A stretch of 64,000 nucleotides of DNA from Planomonospora sp. ID67723 (GTDB lineage Bacteria; Actinomycetota; Actinomycetes; Streptosporangiales; Streptosporangiaceae): contig NZ_JABTEZ010000001.1 in NCBI RefSeq assembly GCF_015711605.1, positions 1,330,001 through 1,394,000 of the forward strand, given 5' to 3'. The translations under genes and the position numbers were made by a program. The notes below the pieces were generated by a model. The model ran no database searches and had not been told where the DNA came from. It saw only the letters and a program-made list of their open reading frames with translations. Below are positions 34,801-43,593 of this stretch, one piece after another; positions within the stretch are counted from its first letter, which is position 1, and the number at the start of each line of letters is the position of its first letter.

Positions 34801-36087
34801 CTACGGGCGGACGGACCCCGGAGCGCCGTTCCGGCCGGCCTCGGCCGTCTCGACGATGACGCCGTCCTCGGCGTGCCCCCGCGCGGTCAGCGCCGCCCGG
34901 CTGGGGTCGTGCCGGGCCAGGTCGCGGAAGAAGCGGCCGGGGTCGACGACGGCCTCCGGCGGGTGCACCCCGGGCCGGGCGGCGGTGCCGTCCAGGAACT
35001 GGGCGAGGCCGAGGGCGAGCGGGATCCCGGTGGCTTCGGCCATGTCGTCCATGAGGGAGGAGACGGGCAGTCCTTCCCCCGCGCCGCTCACCCCTGCCAG
35101 GTGCGCCAGGACGGTGACGGGACGGCCGTCCCGCAGCCCTGTGGCGGCGGCGAAGAACGGCGGCAGCGACCCGGGCCCCTTGAACGTCAGGGAGCGCGCG
35201 ACGGAACGGAGCCCGCGGAGCAGGGAGGGTTCGGCCAGTTCGGCGGCGGCCGACTCGTTGGTGAGGCGGCCGCCGTCGATGTCGTCGCGGAGGACCGCGA
35301 GGTAGGCGGCGGTCGCCGGTGTGACGACCATGAGGTTGGCCGCGTCGCCGGTGGGCCGGTAGCTGCGGTGGAGGGTGACCGGTTCGGGGTGCCCGACGGT
35401 GTAGGCGGTGCCGCTGCGTCCGCCGGGCAGGGTGAGGGCGACCGGTCGCAGGGGACGCCGGTGGACGATCTCGCCGGCGTGCACGACCGCCACCTGTCCG
35501 CTGATCTGCTGCATCCAGTGGACGGCGGCGGCGCTGGGGCGCCCGTCCGGGCCGGTGAGCAGGTTCTGCTCGTCCTGTCCGCCGTCGGTGCCGGGCACGT
35601 CGACGGGCCAGGCGGTGTAGAGGTCCTCGACGGTGTCGAGCCCGTCCACCGCGCGGGCGGCGAGCAGGTTGCTGACACCGGGGCTGGCTCCCATGCCCAC
35701 CAGGGCGCAGACCCCCGCCGCGCGGGCGGCGCCGTCGAGTTCGAGCATCTGCAGGGTCGGTTCCCAGTCGTCGCAGATGTCCAGGTAGTGCGTCCGGGTG
35801 TCGATGGCGGCGCGCAGCACCGCCAGGCCGAAGCGGTAGTACGGGCCGACGGTGTTGAGGACCACGTCGGCGTCGGCGAGCGCGTCGCGCAGTTCGGCTC
35901 CGTCGTCCACGTCGACCTTCCGGGGTCGCAGCACGGCGCCGTTCCCGGCGAGGCGGCGCACGAGCCGCCGCGCCGCCTCCAGGTCGCGGTCGGCGACCAC
36001 GATCTCCCGCACGCCGGGCAGCCCCGCCGCCACCCGGACCGCGACCGCGCCCATGGCGCCGGGACCGCCGAGAGCCAGGATCTTCAT
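34801..36087 (-). CDS. Saccharopine-dehydrogenase-like NAD(P)-binding protein
   Basis: 428 residues from ATG 36087, with GGAGG just upstream. Rossmann fold at the N-terminus: KILALGGPGAMGAVAVRVAAGLPGVREIVVADRDLEAARRLV. Then DADVVLNTVGPYYRFGLAVLRAAIDTRTHYLDICDDWEPTLQML, as in saccharopine dehydrogenase/reductase-like enzymes. The C-terminal domain (LTGPDGRPSAAAVHWMQQI and later) is family-typical. These enzymes act in lysine or polyamine metabolism or as carboxynorspermidine-type reductases; the substrate is not assigned. It is divergent from the flavin monooxygenase gene. Confidence 0.84.
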   Translation of the reverse strand: MKILALGGPGAMGAVAVRVAAGLPGVREIVVADRDLEAARRLVRRLAGNGAVLRPRKVDVDDGAELRDALADADVVLNTVGPYYRFGLAVLRAAIDTRTHYLDICDDWEPTLQMLELDGAARAAGVCALVGMGASPGVSNLLAARAVDGLDTVEDLYTAWPVDVPGTDGGQDEQNLLTGPDGRPSAAAVHWMQQISGQVAVVHAGEIVHRRPLRPVALTLPGGRSGTAYTVGHPEPVTLHRSYRPTGDAANLMVVTPATAAYLAVLRDDIDGGRLTNESAAAELAEPSLLRGLRSVARSLTFKGPGSLPPFFAAATGLRDGRPVTVLAHLAGVSGAGEGLPVSSLMDDMAEATGIPLALGLAQFLDGTAARPGVHPPEAVVDPGRFFRDLARHDPSRAALTARGHAEDGVIVETAEAGRNGAPGSVRP

Positions 36088-36195
36088 CGCCACTCCTCCG
36101 TATGGTTCGAATGAAACACTAACGTTCGTTTCCGATACGATCGAATCTAGCATGATAGATACCATGAGAAGATCATCGATATCGGCAGGAGCGTC
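36088..36195. promoter_or_regulatory. Divergent promoter region of the dehydrogenase and monooxygenase genes
   Basis: 108 nt, clearly AT-richer than both flanks. GAAAC and GTTTC bracket AACGTT (about 36113-36132), an imperfect palindrome suitable for a TetR/MarR-type regulator. TAGCATGAT-like hexamers near 36149 may be a -10 element for the + gene. Joint regulation of the two genes is inferred. Confidence 0.4.
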
Positions 36196-37812
36196 ATGAA
36201 CGACAACACCGGGTCCCCGCCTTCTCCGGAACGACCCGCGGCCGGCGGGGAGACCGGGTCCGTCCCTGCCGCGGCCCCGCGGGGTGAGCGCCCAGGCGCC
36301 GTCCGGAACGTGCAGGTGGCGGTCGTGGGGGCCGGGTTCGCCGGCCTGGGCGTGGTGATCCGCCTGCTGCAGGAGGGCTACCGCGACGTCCTGCTCCTGG
36401 AACGGGCGGACGAGGTCGGCGGGACGTGGCGCGACAACACCTACCCCGGCTGCGCCTGCGACGTCCCCTCCCACCTCTACTCGTTCTCCTTCGCCCCCAA
36501 TCCCGACTGGAGCAGGCGCTTCGCGCCGCAGGCGGAGATCGGGCACTACCTGCGCCGCTGCGCCGACGAGTACGGCGTGCGGCCGCATCTGCGGCTGGGG
36601 TGCGAGCTTCGGCACGCCCGGTGGGACGCGGGGGATCGGGTGTGGCGGCTGGAGACGGGCGACGGGCCGATGGCGGCCCGGATCCTCGTCCTCGCCCAGG
36701 GACCCCTGTCGGAGCCCGCGGTGCCGCGGTTACCCGGCCTCGACGGGTTCGAGGGGGAGGCGTTCCACTCTGCGCGCTGGAACCACGACCTCGACCTGCG
36801 CGGGCTGAGGGTCGGGGTCGTCGGCACGGGGGCGAGCGCCGTCCAGTTCGTCCCCCACCTGCAGCGGACCGCCGGGCACGTCACGCTGTTCCAGCGCACC
36901 CCGCCGTGGGTCGCGCCGCGCCGCGACCGGGTGATCCCGCCCTGGCGGCGGAGCCTGTTCCGGCTGGTGCCGACGGCGCAGCGGCTGGCGCGCGGCGGAG
37001 AGTACCTGGCCCGGGAGGCGACGCTCCCCGCGCTGCTGGGCAACCGGACCATGCGGGCCCTCGGCCGGCGCGCGGCGCTGGCGCACCTGCGCCGGCAGGT
37101 GGCCGACCCGGTGCTCCGCGGCAAGCTCACCCCCGGCTACGAGCTCGGCTGCAAGCGGGTCCTGCTCGCCGACGACTACTATCCCGCGCTCACCCGGTCC
37201 AACGTCGCCGTGGTCACCGACCGCATCGTGGAGGTCGGCGCCCGGTCGGTCGTCACCGCCGGAGGTCCCGCGCCCGGCGCGGGCGCCCCGCAGGCCGGGG
37301 ACGCCCACCCCGTGGACGTGCTGATCTTCGGCACCGGTTTCCGGGTGACCGACGCCACGTACCCGCACGACATCGTCGGCTCCCGGGGGCGGTCGCTGCA
37401 CGAGGTCTGGGACGGCAGCCCTCAGGCGTACCTGGGCACGACCGTCACCGGCTTCCCGAACCTGTTCCTGATGGCCGGCCCCAACACCGGTCTCGGCCAC
37501 AACAGCCTGATCTACATGATCGAGTCGCAGATCGCCTACCTGCTCGGCTGCCTGCGGGCGATGCGCGAGCGCGGAGCCGACACCGTGGAGGTGCGAGCCG
37601 AGGTACAGGAGGTCTACAACGCCGGCCTGCAGCGCCGGCTCGCGTCCACCGTCTGGGCGACCGGCGGATGCGCGAGCTGGTACCGGGACCGGCACGACCG
37701 CATCACGGCCCTGTGGCCCGAGCCGACGTGGCGCTTCCGCCGCGCCACCGCGGGCTTCGACCCCGCCGCCCACATCCTGTCCGCGGCGGGCCGTCCGTGC
37801 CCCACGCACTGA
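36196..37812 (+). CDS. Flavin monooxygenase of the Baeyer-Villiger type
   Basis: Oxidises ketones or related substrates with O2 and NADPH. 538 residues. FAD-binding GAGFAGLG near residue 43. Then GGTWRDNTYPGCACDVPSHLYSFSF, the class B monooxygenase segment. The BVMO fingerprint FxGxxxHxxxW is present as FEGEAFHSARW (185-195), followed by NADPH-binding VGVVGTGASAVQF. The C-terminus NTGLGHNSLIYMIESQIAYL is typical. ATG 36196. The substrate is unknown. It overlaps the next gene by 16 nt and is divergent from a saccharopine-dehydrogenase-like gene. Confidence 0.9.
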   Translation: MNDNTGSPPSPERPAAGGETGSVPAAAPRGERPGAVRNVQVAVVGAGFAGLGVVIRLLQEGYRDVLLLERADEVGGTWRDNTYPGCACDVPSHLYSFSFAPNPDWSRRFAPQAEIGHYLRRCADEYGVRPHLRLGCELRHARWDAGDRVWRLETGDGPMAARILVLAQGPLSEPAVPRLPGLDGFEGEAFHSARWNHDLDLRGLRVGVVGTGASAVQFVPHLQRTAGHVTLFQRTPPWVAPRRDRVIPPWRRSLFRLVPTAQRLARGGEYLAREATLPALLGNRTMRALGRRAALAHLRRQVADPVLRGKLTPGYELGCKRVLLADDYYPALTRSNVAVVTDRIVEVGARSVVTAGGPAPGAGAPQAGDAHPVDVLIFGTGFRVTDATYPHDIVGSRGRSLHEVWDGSPQAYLGTTVTGFPNLFLMAGPNTGLGHNSLIYMIESQIAYLLGCLRAMRERGADTVEVRAEVQEVYNAGLQRRLASTVWATGGCASWYRDRHDRITALWPEPTWRFRRATAGFDPAAHILSAAGRPCPTH

Positions 37813-38312
37813 AGTCCGCCCGGGCGATCCGGCTGCTCGCCGCGCTGGGCCGCACCCCGCCGGGACGGCTGGTCACCGCGCTGGGCCGTACCCCGGCCGG
37901 ACGGCTGACCCTCGCCGAGGGGGCGACCGCCGTACTGTTCGGCATGCTCACCCTGCCGTTCTCCGCGCCGGCCCACCGCAGCGTCCCCGAGTGGGTCCAA
38001 CTGGCGGGCGTGGCCGTGCTGCTCGCCATGATGGGCGCCACCGCCCACACCTGGCGGCTCGTCGCGGCCGACGGGCTGCACCTGGTCCGCGCCGCCCGGG
38101 GGGGAGCCGCGACGAGGTTGCGGGACCAGGCCAGGGACGAGCGGCGGCTCCGCCGGAGTCTGGCGCTCCAGCCCGCCTTCCTGGTGGTCCTGCTGCCGGT
38201 TCCGGAAACCTGGATGTGGTTCTGGTTCTCCCTCACCCTCGCGGCGATCGCCTCGGGAGCGGTCTCCTTGGCCCTGTCGGCCCGCGCTCACCGCCGCGGC
38301 CCTCGGGCGTAG
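37797..38312 (+). CDS. Small membrane protein of unknown function
   Basis: 171 residues if GTG 37797 is used, overlapping the monooxygenase end by 16 nt. Hydrophobic segments lie at about 40-60 (TAVLFGMLTLPFSAP), 66-86 (VQLAGVAVLLAMMGATAHTW) and 120-165 (FLVVLLPVPETWMWFWFSLTLAAIASGAVSLAL). The N-terminus has an internal repeat, ALGRTPPGRL / ALGRTPAGRL. No family recognised. Its 3' end overlaps the convergent hydrolase gene by 25 nt. Confidence 0.6.
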   Translation: MPHALKSARAIRLLAALGRTPPGRLVTALGRTPAGRLTLAEGATAVLFGMLTLPFSAPAHRSVPEWVQLAGVAVLLAMMGATAHTWRLVAADGLHLVRAARGGAATRLRDQARDERRLRRSLALQPAFLVVLLPVPETWMWFWFSLTLAAIASGAVSLALSARAHRRGPRA

Positions 38313-39391
38313 GGGGCCGCGATCGCCTCCGCGTAACCGCGCCGGCCCTCCGGGGTCAGCGCGTACTCCGCCGTGGGGCGGTCGAAGTAGAGGAGGGCGC
38401 GGATCTTGGGCAGGCGCCTGAGATCGCTCGCCAGGTTGCGGAAGTAGGCCGCCTGGCACGGCTTGCCGAAGCCGAACTCCATGACGCCGTACGCCTTGTC
38501 CCGGGCACCCGGGCCGAGGAGCCCGGCCTCCAGCCGCGCGTAGAAGCGGTTGAGGACCGTGTGGGCCGAGCCGTACGCGCACTCGTTGTCGTAGGGGTCC
38601 CAGGAGATCCAGTCGACGTAGGCGTCACCCGGATAGGAGGAGGTGTAGACGGCGTCGTCGCCGGAGAACCCGCCGACGACGTAGTTCCACCGCACGTTGG
38701 TGACACCCCTGGCGGCGAACAGGTCGTGTACGTGCCGCCACATGCGCCGGTAGCCGGCGGTCCATGAGAGCCGCAGCTCACGGTCGGTCATCCAGTCGAC
38801 CTGGGTGTCGATCTCGCTGGAGAGGTCCAGCACGATCTGCCCGGGGAACGCCTTCAGCCGGTCGGCGACGGCGTTCAGCAGCGGATCGAACCGGCCCTCG
38901 GCGATGTCGCCGGGCCGGAGCCAGTCACCGGTGAAGTCCGGCGGCGTCTCCGGGTCGTCGAAGGCGACCGGTCCCGGTAGGGGCAGCCCGTTGAAGCTCG
39001 ACGGGCACGCGGTGAAGCAGCGCCCGTCGATCTGCAGGAACAGGACCCGGTCGCGGGCCAGTTCGGCGTCCCTGGCCGTCGGCCAGCTCACGGTCTGCTC
39101 CGGGGCGGCGCCGGTGACCTGGGAGAGGCTGTAGTAGCGGCGGAAGGCGCCGAACCGGCCGGGCGTCGTGCCGCCGTCCGCCAGGTCGCCCTCGTAGGCG
39201 CTGACGTCGGCGTTGCCCGAGCGGTAGAGGCCCCACCAGGCGCCGCCGCAGGCGGGGGCGAGCCGGCCGTCCCGTCGGGGAGAGCGGCCGGTGCCGCAGT
39301 CCTCCCCCGGGACGGGGTCCGCGGCGCCCGGAACGATCAGGGCGGCCAGAAGGGCGAGGGCGGCGAGGGCGGGGCGGAGGGCTGCGCGCAT
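38288..39391 (-). CDS. Secreted GH26-like glycoside hydrolase
   Basis: 367 residues with a signal peptide (residues 1-24, ALAALALLAALIVPGAADP). A TIM-barrel pattern of the GH26-like type is visible: WWGLYRSGN, IVLDLSSEID with E193 as candidate acid/base, TNVRWNYVVGG, VDWISWDPYDNE and GVMEFGFGK with E305 as candidate nucleophile. Such enzymes cleave beta-mannans or related glycans and in polysaccharide loci often trim or release the product. It starts the AT-rich divergent region shared with the first sugar transferase. Family assignment is from motif layout, not alignment. Confidence 0.7.
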   Translation of the reverse strand: MRAALRPALAALALLAALIVPGAADPVPGEDCGTGRSPRRDGRLAPACGGAWWGLYRSGNADVSAYEGDLADGGTTPGRFGAFRRYYSLSQVTGAAPEQTVSWPTARDAELARDRVLFLQIDGRCFTACPSSFNGLPLPGPVAFDDPETPPDFTGDWLRPGDIAEGRFDPLLNAVADRLKAFPGQIVLDLSSEIDTQVDWMTDRELRLSWTAGYRRMWRHVHDLFAARGVTNVRWNYVVGGFSGDDAVYTSSYPGDAYVDWISWDPYDNECAYGSAHTVLNRFYARLEAGLLGPGARDKAYGVMEFGFGKPCQAAYFRNLASDLRRLPKIRALLYFDRPTAEYALTPEGRRGYAEAIAAPYARGPRR

Positions 39392-39658
39392 CTCATTCTC
39401 ATCGGAGGGCGGGAGTGACCTGAGGGAGCCGTCCCGGTCGAGGGGCCGGGTATGTCTGTCACCTTCCCATAAAGAGATGGTAGATCGTCTATGTAACTAA
39501 TGTCCGTTTAAGGTAAGTATAGGGTCTAATATCTTCTTACTTAATCATTAAGATCTTTTTAGCTCTATGGGATGAATCGGTGGCCCTGTGCCTGGATTCG
39601 TCTCTGCGGCAGGTGGGGTGGCTGTGCGGTACGGGACGGACGCGGAGCCGTGAGGGCG
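39392..39658. promoter_or_regulatory. AT-rich divergent promoter region of the polysaccharide locus
   Basis: 267 nt. Positions 39475-39565 are strikingly AT-rich for this genome (TATAGGGTCTAATATCTTCT, then TTACTTAATCATTAAGATC). Such islands at glycan loci are typical binding regions for Lsr2-type silencers and suggest foreign origin. It serves the GH26-like gene (-) and sugar transferase (+). No specific operator was identified. Confidence 0.5.
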
Positions 39659-41113
39659 ATGACCGCCGCTGCAGAGGACGACCGCCGACCGGTGACCGAG
39701 GCCTTCCCCGCGGCGGACGGCGCCGGTTGGGAGAAGGGCTACCTCCGCGGGGCCGTCCTGGGTGACGCGGCCTGCGGTGTGTCGGTGTTCGCCGGGCTGA
39801 TCGGCGCGAGGACGGCGGCCGGCGGTCTCTACCCGCCCGAACTGGTGGTCGGGGCGTTGCTGACCGTGCTCTGGCCGGTCGCCGTCGCGGTCGCCGGAGG
39901 CTATCAGGCACACCGCGTCGGAGACGGGCCCGATGAGTACCGGGCGGCGCTCCAGGGCGCGGCCGGGCTGGCCTCCCTGGTGGCCATCATCGCCTACGCC
40001 ACCCAGACGCCGGTCGCGCGGACATACGTGATCGCGGGCTTCCCGCTGCTGGCCTTCGCCGCGCTCTGTTTCCGGTACGGCTGGCGCAAGCGGCTGCACC
40101 GGCGCCGGGCGCGGGGGGAGGGGCTGCGCCGCGTGGTCGCCGTGGGTCACCGGGAGGCGGTGGCCGAACTGGTCTCCCAGCTGCGCCGTGAGCGCTACCA
40201 CGGGATGCGGGTGGTGGCCGTCTGCCTGCCGTCGTCTCCCCTCGGGCTTCCCGCCGACGTGGGCGGCGTCCCGGTGCTGGGCGACTTCGCCGGCGTGGCG
40301 GAGGCGGTGGCGAAGGCCTCCGGCGACGCCGTCGCGGTGCTCGCCTGCCCCGAGCTCGACGGCGTGGCGCTGCGCAGGATGAGCTGGCGGCTCGCCGAGA
40401 GCGACACGGATCTCTACGTCGCCTCCGCGCTGATGGAGGTGGCCGGCCCCCGCACCACCGTGCGCCCGGTGGCCGGACTCCCTCTGCTGCACGTGGAGCA
40501 TCCGGACCTGGCCGGTCCCCGGCAGCTCTTCAAGAGCGCCTTCGACAAGGTCGTCGCCGCGCTGGCGCTGCTCGTCCTGCTCCCCCTCCTGTCGGGGATC
40601 TGGCTGGCCGTGCGCGCCACGAGCAGCGGTCCGGCGATCTTCACCCAGGTCCGGGTCGGCAAGAACGGCAGGGAGTTCCGGGTCCTCAAGTTCAGGACCA
40701 TGGTCGTCGGGGCCGAGGCCCTCCGGGCGGAGGCGGGCGGTGACGACGGCAACGGGGTCCTGTTCAAGCTCAGGAACGACCCGAGGGTCACGCCGGTCGG
40801 CTCCTGGCTGCGCCGCTACTCGCTGGACGAGCTGCCGCAGATCGTCAACGTCCTCACCGGGGAGATGTCCCTGGTGGGCCCGCGTCCCCCGCTCCCGGCC
40901 GAGGTCGCCCGGTACGGCGCCGACGTCCACCGGCGCCTGGTGGTCAAGCCCGGGATGACCGGGCTCTGGCAGGTGAGCGGGCGCTCCGACCTGACGTGGG
41001 AGGAGTCGGTCCGGCTCGACCTGCGCTACGTGGAGAACTGGTCGCTGACCTTGGACCTGCAGATCCTCTGGAAGACCTGGGCGGCGGTGATCCGCGGCAC
41101 CGGAGCCTACTGA
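39659..41113 (+). CDS. Polyprenyl-phosphate sugar-1-phosphate transferase (initiating, copy 1)
   Basis: Initiates repeat-unit assembly by moving a hexose-1-phosphate to undecaprenyl phosphate. 484 residues from ATG 39659; the frame is open upstream but has no better start. N-terminal membrane segments lie at about 15-110, then a soluble CoA-binding-like domain (VVAVGHREAVAELVSQLRRERYHGM). The catalytic domain at about 300-484 begins with one TM and carries EFRVLKFRTM, SLDELPQIVNV, SLVGPRPPLP and KPGMTGLWQVSGRSDLTW. It is a clear paralogue of the protein at 57791-59245. It heads a run of + genes ending at 43402. Confidence 0.92.
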   Translation: MTAAAEDDRRPVTEAFPAADGAGWEKGYLRGAVLGDAACGVSVFAGLIGARTAAGGLYPPELVVGALLTVLWPVAVAVAGGYQAHRVGDGPDEYRAALQGAAGLASLVAIIAYATQTPVARTYVIAGFPLLAFAALCFRYGWRKRLHRRRARGEGLRRVVAVGHREAVAELVSQLRRERYHGMRVVAVCLPSSPLGLPADVGGVPVLGDFAGVAEAVAKASGDAVAVLACPELDGVALRRMSWRLAESDTDLYVASALMEVAGPRTTVRPVAGLPLLHVEHPDLAGPRQLFKSAFDKVVAALALLVLLPLLSGIWLAVRATSSGPAIFTQVRVGKNGREFRVLKFRTMVVGAEALRAEAGGDDGNGVLFKLRNDPRVTPVGSWLRRYSLDELPQIVNVLTGEMSLVGPRPPLPAEVARYGADVHRRLVVKPGMTGLWQVSGRSDLTWEESVRLDLRYVENWSLTLDLQILWKTWAAVIRGTGAY

Positions 41114-41121
41114 GCCGATCG

Positions 41122-42417
41122 GTGATTTTCGCACGACCGAATGGATTTTCGTTGCCAACGACGCTCGACGGCGGTCCGCACCCGGCCGCCGAGCCGTCCG
41201 AGGCGCTGCGCACGCTGGTCACACAGCTGTGGCGGCCCTCTGACGACGCCCCTACGATCCACGTGACCCTCGACCGCGCCCCCGCCGGTCACCGGGTCGT
41301 CGAACGCTACGCGGTCGTGCCCACCCCGGCCCGCGCCCGCTTCCTGGTGCCCCTGGTCACCCGCAGGTCCGCCGCGGCCTCGGTCGGCGGGTACGGCGGG
41401 CTGCGCCCGCCCGGCGTGCGGGCGGCCCGCGCCCTGCTCGGCCTCGGCTTCCGCAGCGGCCTCGCGCAGCATGCCCTGCGACGCACGCTGGTGGTCTCGG
41501 CCGGAGACGGCCTGTCCGGCCGGTCGATCGCCGGCCACCTGCTGACCGCGCACCTCTCCGAGATCCTGGGCGGCCGGCTGGCCGCCGGGATCAGCGTGCG
41601 CGAGCCCGATCCCAACCTCAAACCGGTTCTGCAGCTCCTCCACCCGGACGGGCGGCCCGCCGGTTTCGCCAAGGTCGGCTGGAACGAGGCGACCCGCGGG
41701 CTCGTCACGCGGGAGGCGCAGGCCACGGCGGCGGTACGGCACGCCGTACCGGCCCGCCTGCCCGAGCTCCTGCACCACGGCCGGTGGCAGGGGCGGGACC
41801 TCGTGGTCACCGCGCCGCTGCCGCCGGGCGTCCGGCGCCATCCCGACCCCGACCGGCCGCCCGACCCCCGGATCCCGCTGGGCGTCGCCGAGAGCTGCGG
41901 GACCCGCCTCCTGCCGCTCGCCGCGTCCGGCTACTGGCGGGAGCTCACGGCAGAGGTCGGGGCGATGGCGGGTGAGGCGCCCGCGGCGATCCGCGCCGCG
42001 ATGGAACGGGTCGAGGCCGCCCGGGGCGGGACCGAGCTGCGGTTCGGCCGCTGGCACGGCGACTGGACGCCGTGGAACCTCGGCTGGAACGGCCGTGAGC
42101 TGTGGATCTGGGACTGGGAGCACAGCACCGCGGAGGTCCCCGTCGGCTTCGACCCGCTCCACTGGCGGTTCCAGGTCGCGGTGGCGCTGCGGGACCTCCC
42201 CCTGGACGACGGCGTCGCGGCCGTGCGCGCCGCGGCCCGGGCCGAGCTGGGCGGGATGGGCGTGCCCGCCGGGGAGCGGGGGCTGCTCGCCGTCCTCTAC
42301 CTGCTGGAGATGTTCGTGCGGACGTGCCGTCTCGAACAGGGAGGCGGTGGCTGGCACTCCCGGGTGTTCCCCGAGGCCATGCTCCCGATTCTGCGTGAAA
42401 TGGAGACGATGGGATGA
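41122..42417 (+). CDS. Phosphotransferase-fold (APH-like) protein of the polysaccharide locus
   Basis: 431 residues if GTG 41122 is the start; TTG 41152 is an alternative. The C-terminal half has the kinase-like catalytic signature RFGRWHGDWTPWNLGW (Brenner HGD...N) and WIWDWEH (DxD-like metal motif). The N-terminal 200 residues, with a region LHPDGRPAGFAKVGWNEATRGLV that resembles the ATP-grasping lobe, are not otherwise recognised. Such proteins are common beside actinobacterial glycan genes, and the phosphate acceptor is unknown. The stop overlaps the next gene by 4 nt. Confidence 0.78.
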   Translation: MIFARPNGFSLPTTLDGGPHPAAEPSEALRTLVTQLWRPSDDAPTIHVTLDRAPAGHRVVERYAVVPTPARARFLVPLVTRRSAAASVGGYGGLRPPGVRAARALLGLGFRSGLAQHALRRTLVVSAGDGLSGRSIAGHLLTAHLSEILGGRLAAGISVREPDPNLKPVLQLLHPDGRPAGFAKVGWNEATRGLVTREAQATAAVRHAVPARLPELLHHGRWQGRDLVVTAPLPPGVRRHPDPDRPPDPRIPLGVAESCGTRLLPLAASGYWRELTAEVGAMAGEAPAAIRAAMERVEAARGGTELRFGRWHGDWTPWNLGWNGRELWIWDWEHSTAEVPVGFDPLHWRFQVAVALRDLPLDDGVAAVRAAARAELGGMGVPAGERGLLAVLYLLEMFVRTCRLEQGGGGWHSRVFPEAMLPILREMETMG

Positions 42418-42863
42418 AAGTGCTCTTCGTGTGCTCCGGTGGAGGGCATCTCACACAGCTCTACCGGCTCCGCGGCTGGTGGGGCGAGCATGAGCGGCAC
42501 TGGGTGACCTTCAAGCAGGCCGACGCGATCTCGCTGCTCGACGGCGAGCACGTGAGCTGGGCCTACCACCCGACCACCCGCAACATCCCCAACCTGATCC
42601 GCAACCTCCTGCTCGCGGTCAGGCTGCTTCCCCGTGTGCGGCCCGACGTCATCGTCAGCACCGGCGCGGGCGTCGCGTTCCCGTTCTTCCTGCTGGCCAA
42701 GGTCATGCGCTGCCGCACGGTCTACCTGGAGGTCTACGACCGCATCGACTCGGGCACCCTGACCGGCAGGCTCTGCTACCCGCTGTCCGACCTGTTCCTG
42801 CTCCAGTGGCCGGAGCAGCAGGCGGTCTACCCCCGCGGCGTCGTGGTCGGGCAGGTGCTCTGA
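42414..42863 (+). CDS. Alg14/EpsE-like membrane-anchor subunit of a glycosyltransferase
   Basis: 149 residues. MKVLFVCSGGGHLTQLYRL is the Alg14/PssD signature. Then HPTTRNIPNLIRNLLLAVRLLPRVRPDVIVSTGAGVAFPFFLLAKVM and TVYLEVYDRIDSGTLTGRLCYPLSDLFLLQWPEQ. In two-part enzymes of this kind this subunit recruits the catalytic Alg13/PssE-like partner to the membrane, usually adding the second sugar. The partner is encoded next, 3 nt downstream. Confidence 0.9.
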   Translation: MKVLFVCSGGGHLTQLYRLRGWWGEHERHWVTFKQADAISLLDGEHVSWAYHPTTRNIPNLIRNLLLAVRLLPRVRPDVIVSTGAGVAFPFFLLAKVMRCRTVYLEVYDRIDSGTLTGRLCYPLSDLFLLQWPEQQAVYPRGVVVGQVL

Positions 42864-42865
42864 AC

Positions 42866-43402
42866 ATGACCGAGCGTCCTCTCGTGCTGGTCACGGCCGG
42901 TACCGACCACCACCCCTTCCACCGGTTGAGCGACTGGGTCGAACGCTGGCTGGCGGACAGGGGCGACACGGTCCGCTGCGTGGTGCAGCACGGCACGTCG
43001 CGCCCCGTGCGCGGCGCCGAGTGCCACGAGATGCTGCCCCACGGCGAGCTGCGCGGCCTGATGGAGGAGGCCGCCGTCGTCGTCTGCCAGGGAGGGCCCG
43101 GCGGGATCACCGAGGCCAGGTCCGCCGGGCGGCTGCCCGTCGTGGTCCCCCGTACGGCCAGGCTGGGCGAGCACGTCGACGACCACCAGCTCCGTTTCAC
43201 CCAGGTCATGGCGGGGCACGGCCGGATCGCCCTGGCCGCCTCCGCCGAGGAGCTCGCCGCCCACCTCGACGCCGCGCTCGCCGAGCCCGGACGGTACGGC
43301 GTCGTGCCGGACGACGGCCGCGTCCCGGCGACGACGCTCCTGTTCGGCAAGCTCATCGGCGAGCTGGTCGCCCGTCCCCGTGGAAGGGCGCGCCGCGGCT
43401 AA
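42866..43402 (+). CDS. Alg13/EpsF-like catalytic glycosyltransferase subunit
   Basis: 178 residues from ATG 42866. LVLVTAGTDHHPFHRLSDWVERWL at the N-terminus, then VVVCQGGPGGITEARSAGRLPVVVPRTARLGEHVDDHQLRFTQVMAGHG, the nucleotide-sugar-binding region of GT28-like enzymes (His/Gly-rich loop). It works with the Alg14-like protein. Its TAA stop (43400-43402) is created by the left end of the inserted element: the uninterrupted sequence would read ...GGC TAG. The insertion therefore left the protein unchanged. Confidence 0.9.
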   Translation: MTERPLVLVTAGTDHHPFHRLSDWVERWLADRGDTVRCVVQHGTSRPVRGAECHEMLPHGELRGLMEEAAVVVCQGGPGGITEARSAGRLPVVVPRTARLGEHVDDHQLRFTQVMAGHGRIALAASAEELAAHLDAALAEPGRYGVVPDDGRVPATTLLFGKLIGELVARPRGRARRG

Positions 43403-43459
43403 AGCCTGTCCTGTGAATCTTCAGCCCAGGAGTTCCCCCTGGTCGCCGACGGGGCAGGC

Positions 43460-43575
43460 GTGGTGCACCGCGGAGGACTCACCGATCAGCAGTGGGAGCA
43501 GACCAGTCCGACGGCACCTGGGAGCGGATCTTCGGGCACGTCGAAGCCAGCGTCCAGGCCGAGGATCGCCGCTTC
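43460..43575 (+). pseudogene. Transposase relic (IS5-like), internally deleted
   Basis: One frame reads GGLTDQQWEQ, the usual N-terminal motif of IS5-type transposases (LTD..W). The next frame reads QSDGTWERIFGHVEASVQAEDR, matching the W..DGTW.R segment found about 70 residues later in those enzymes. The region between, and the catalytic DDE part, are missing. Confidence 0.6.
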
Positions 43576-43593
43576 GGACCGGCTTCCGTGCCC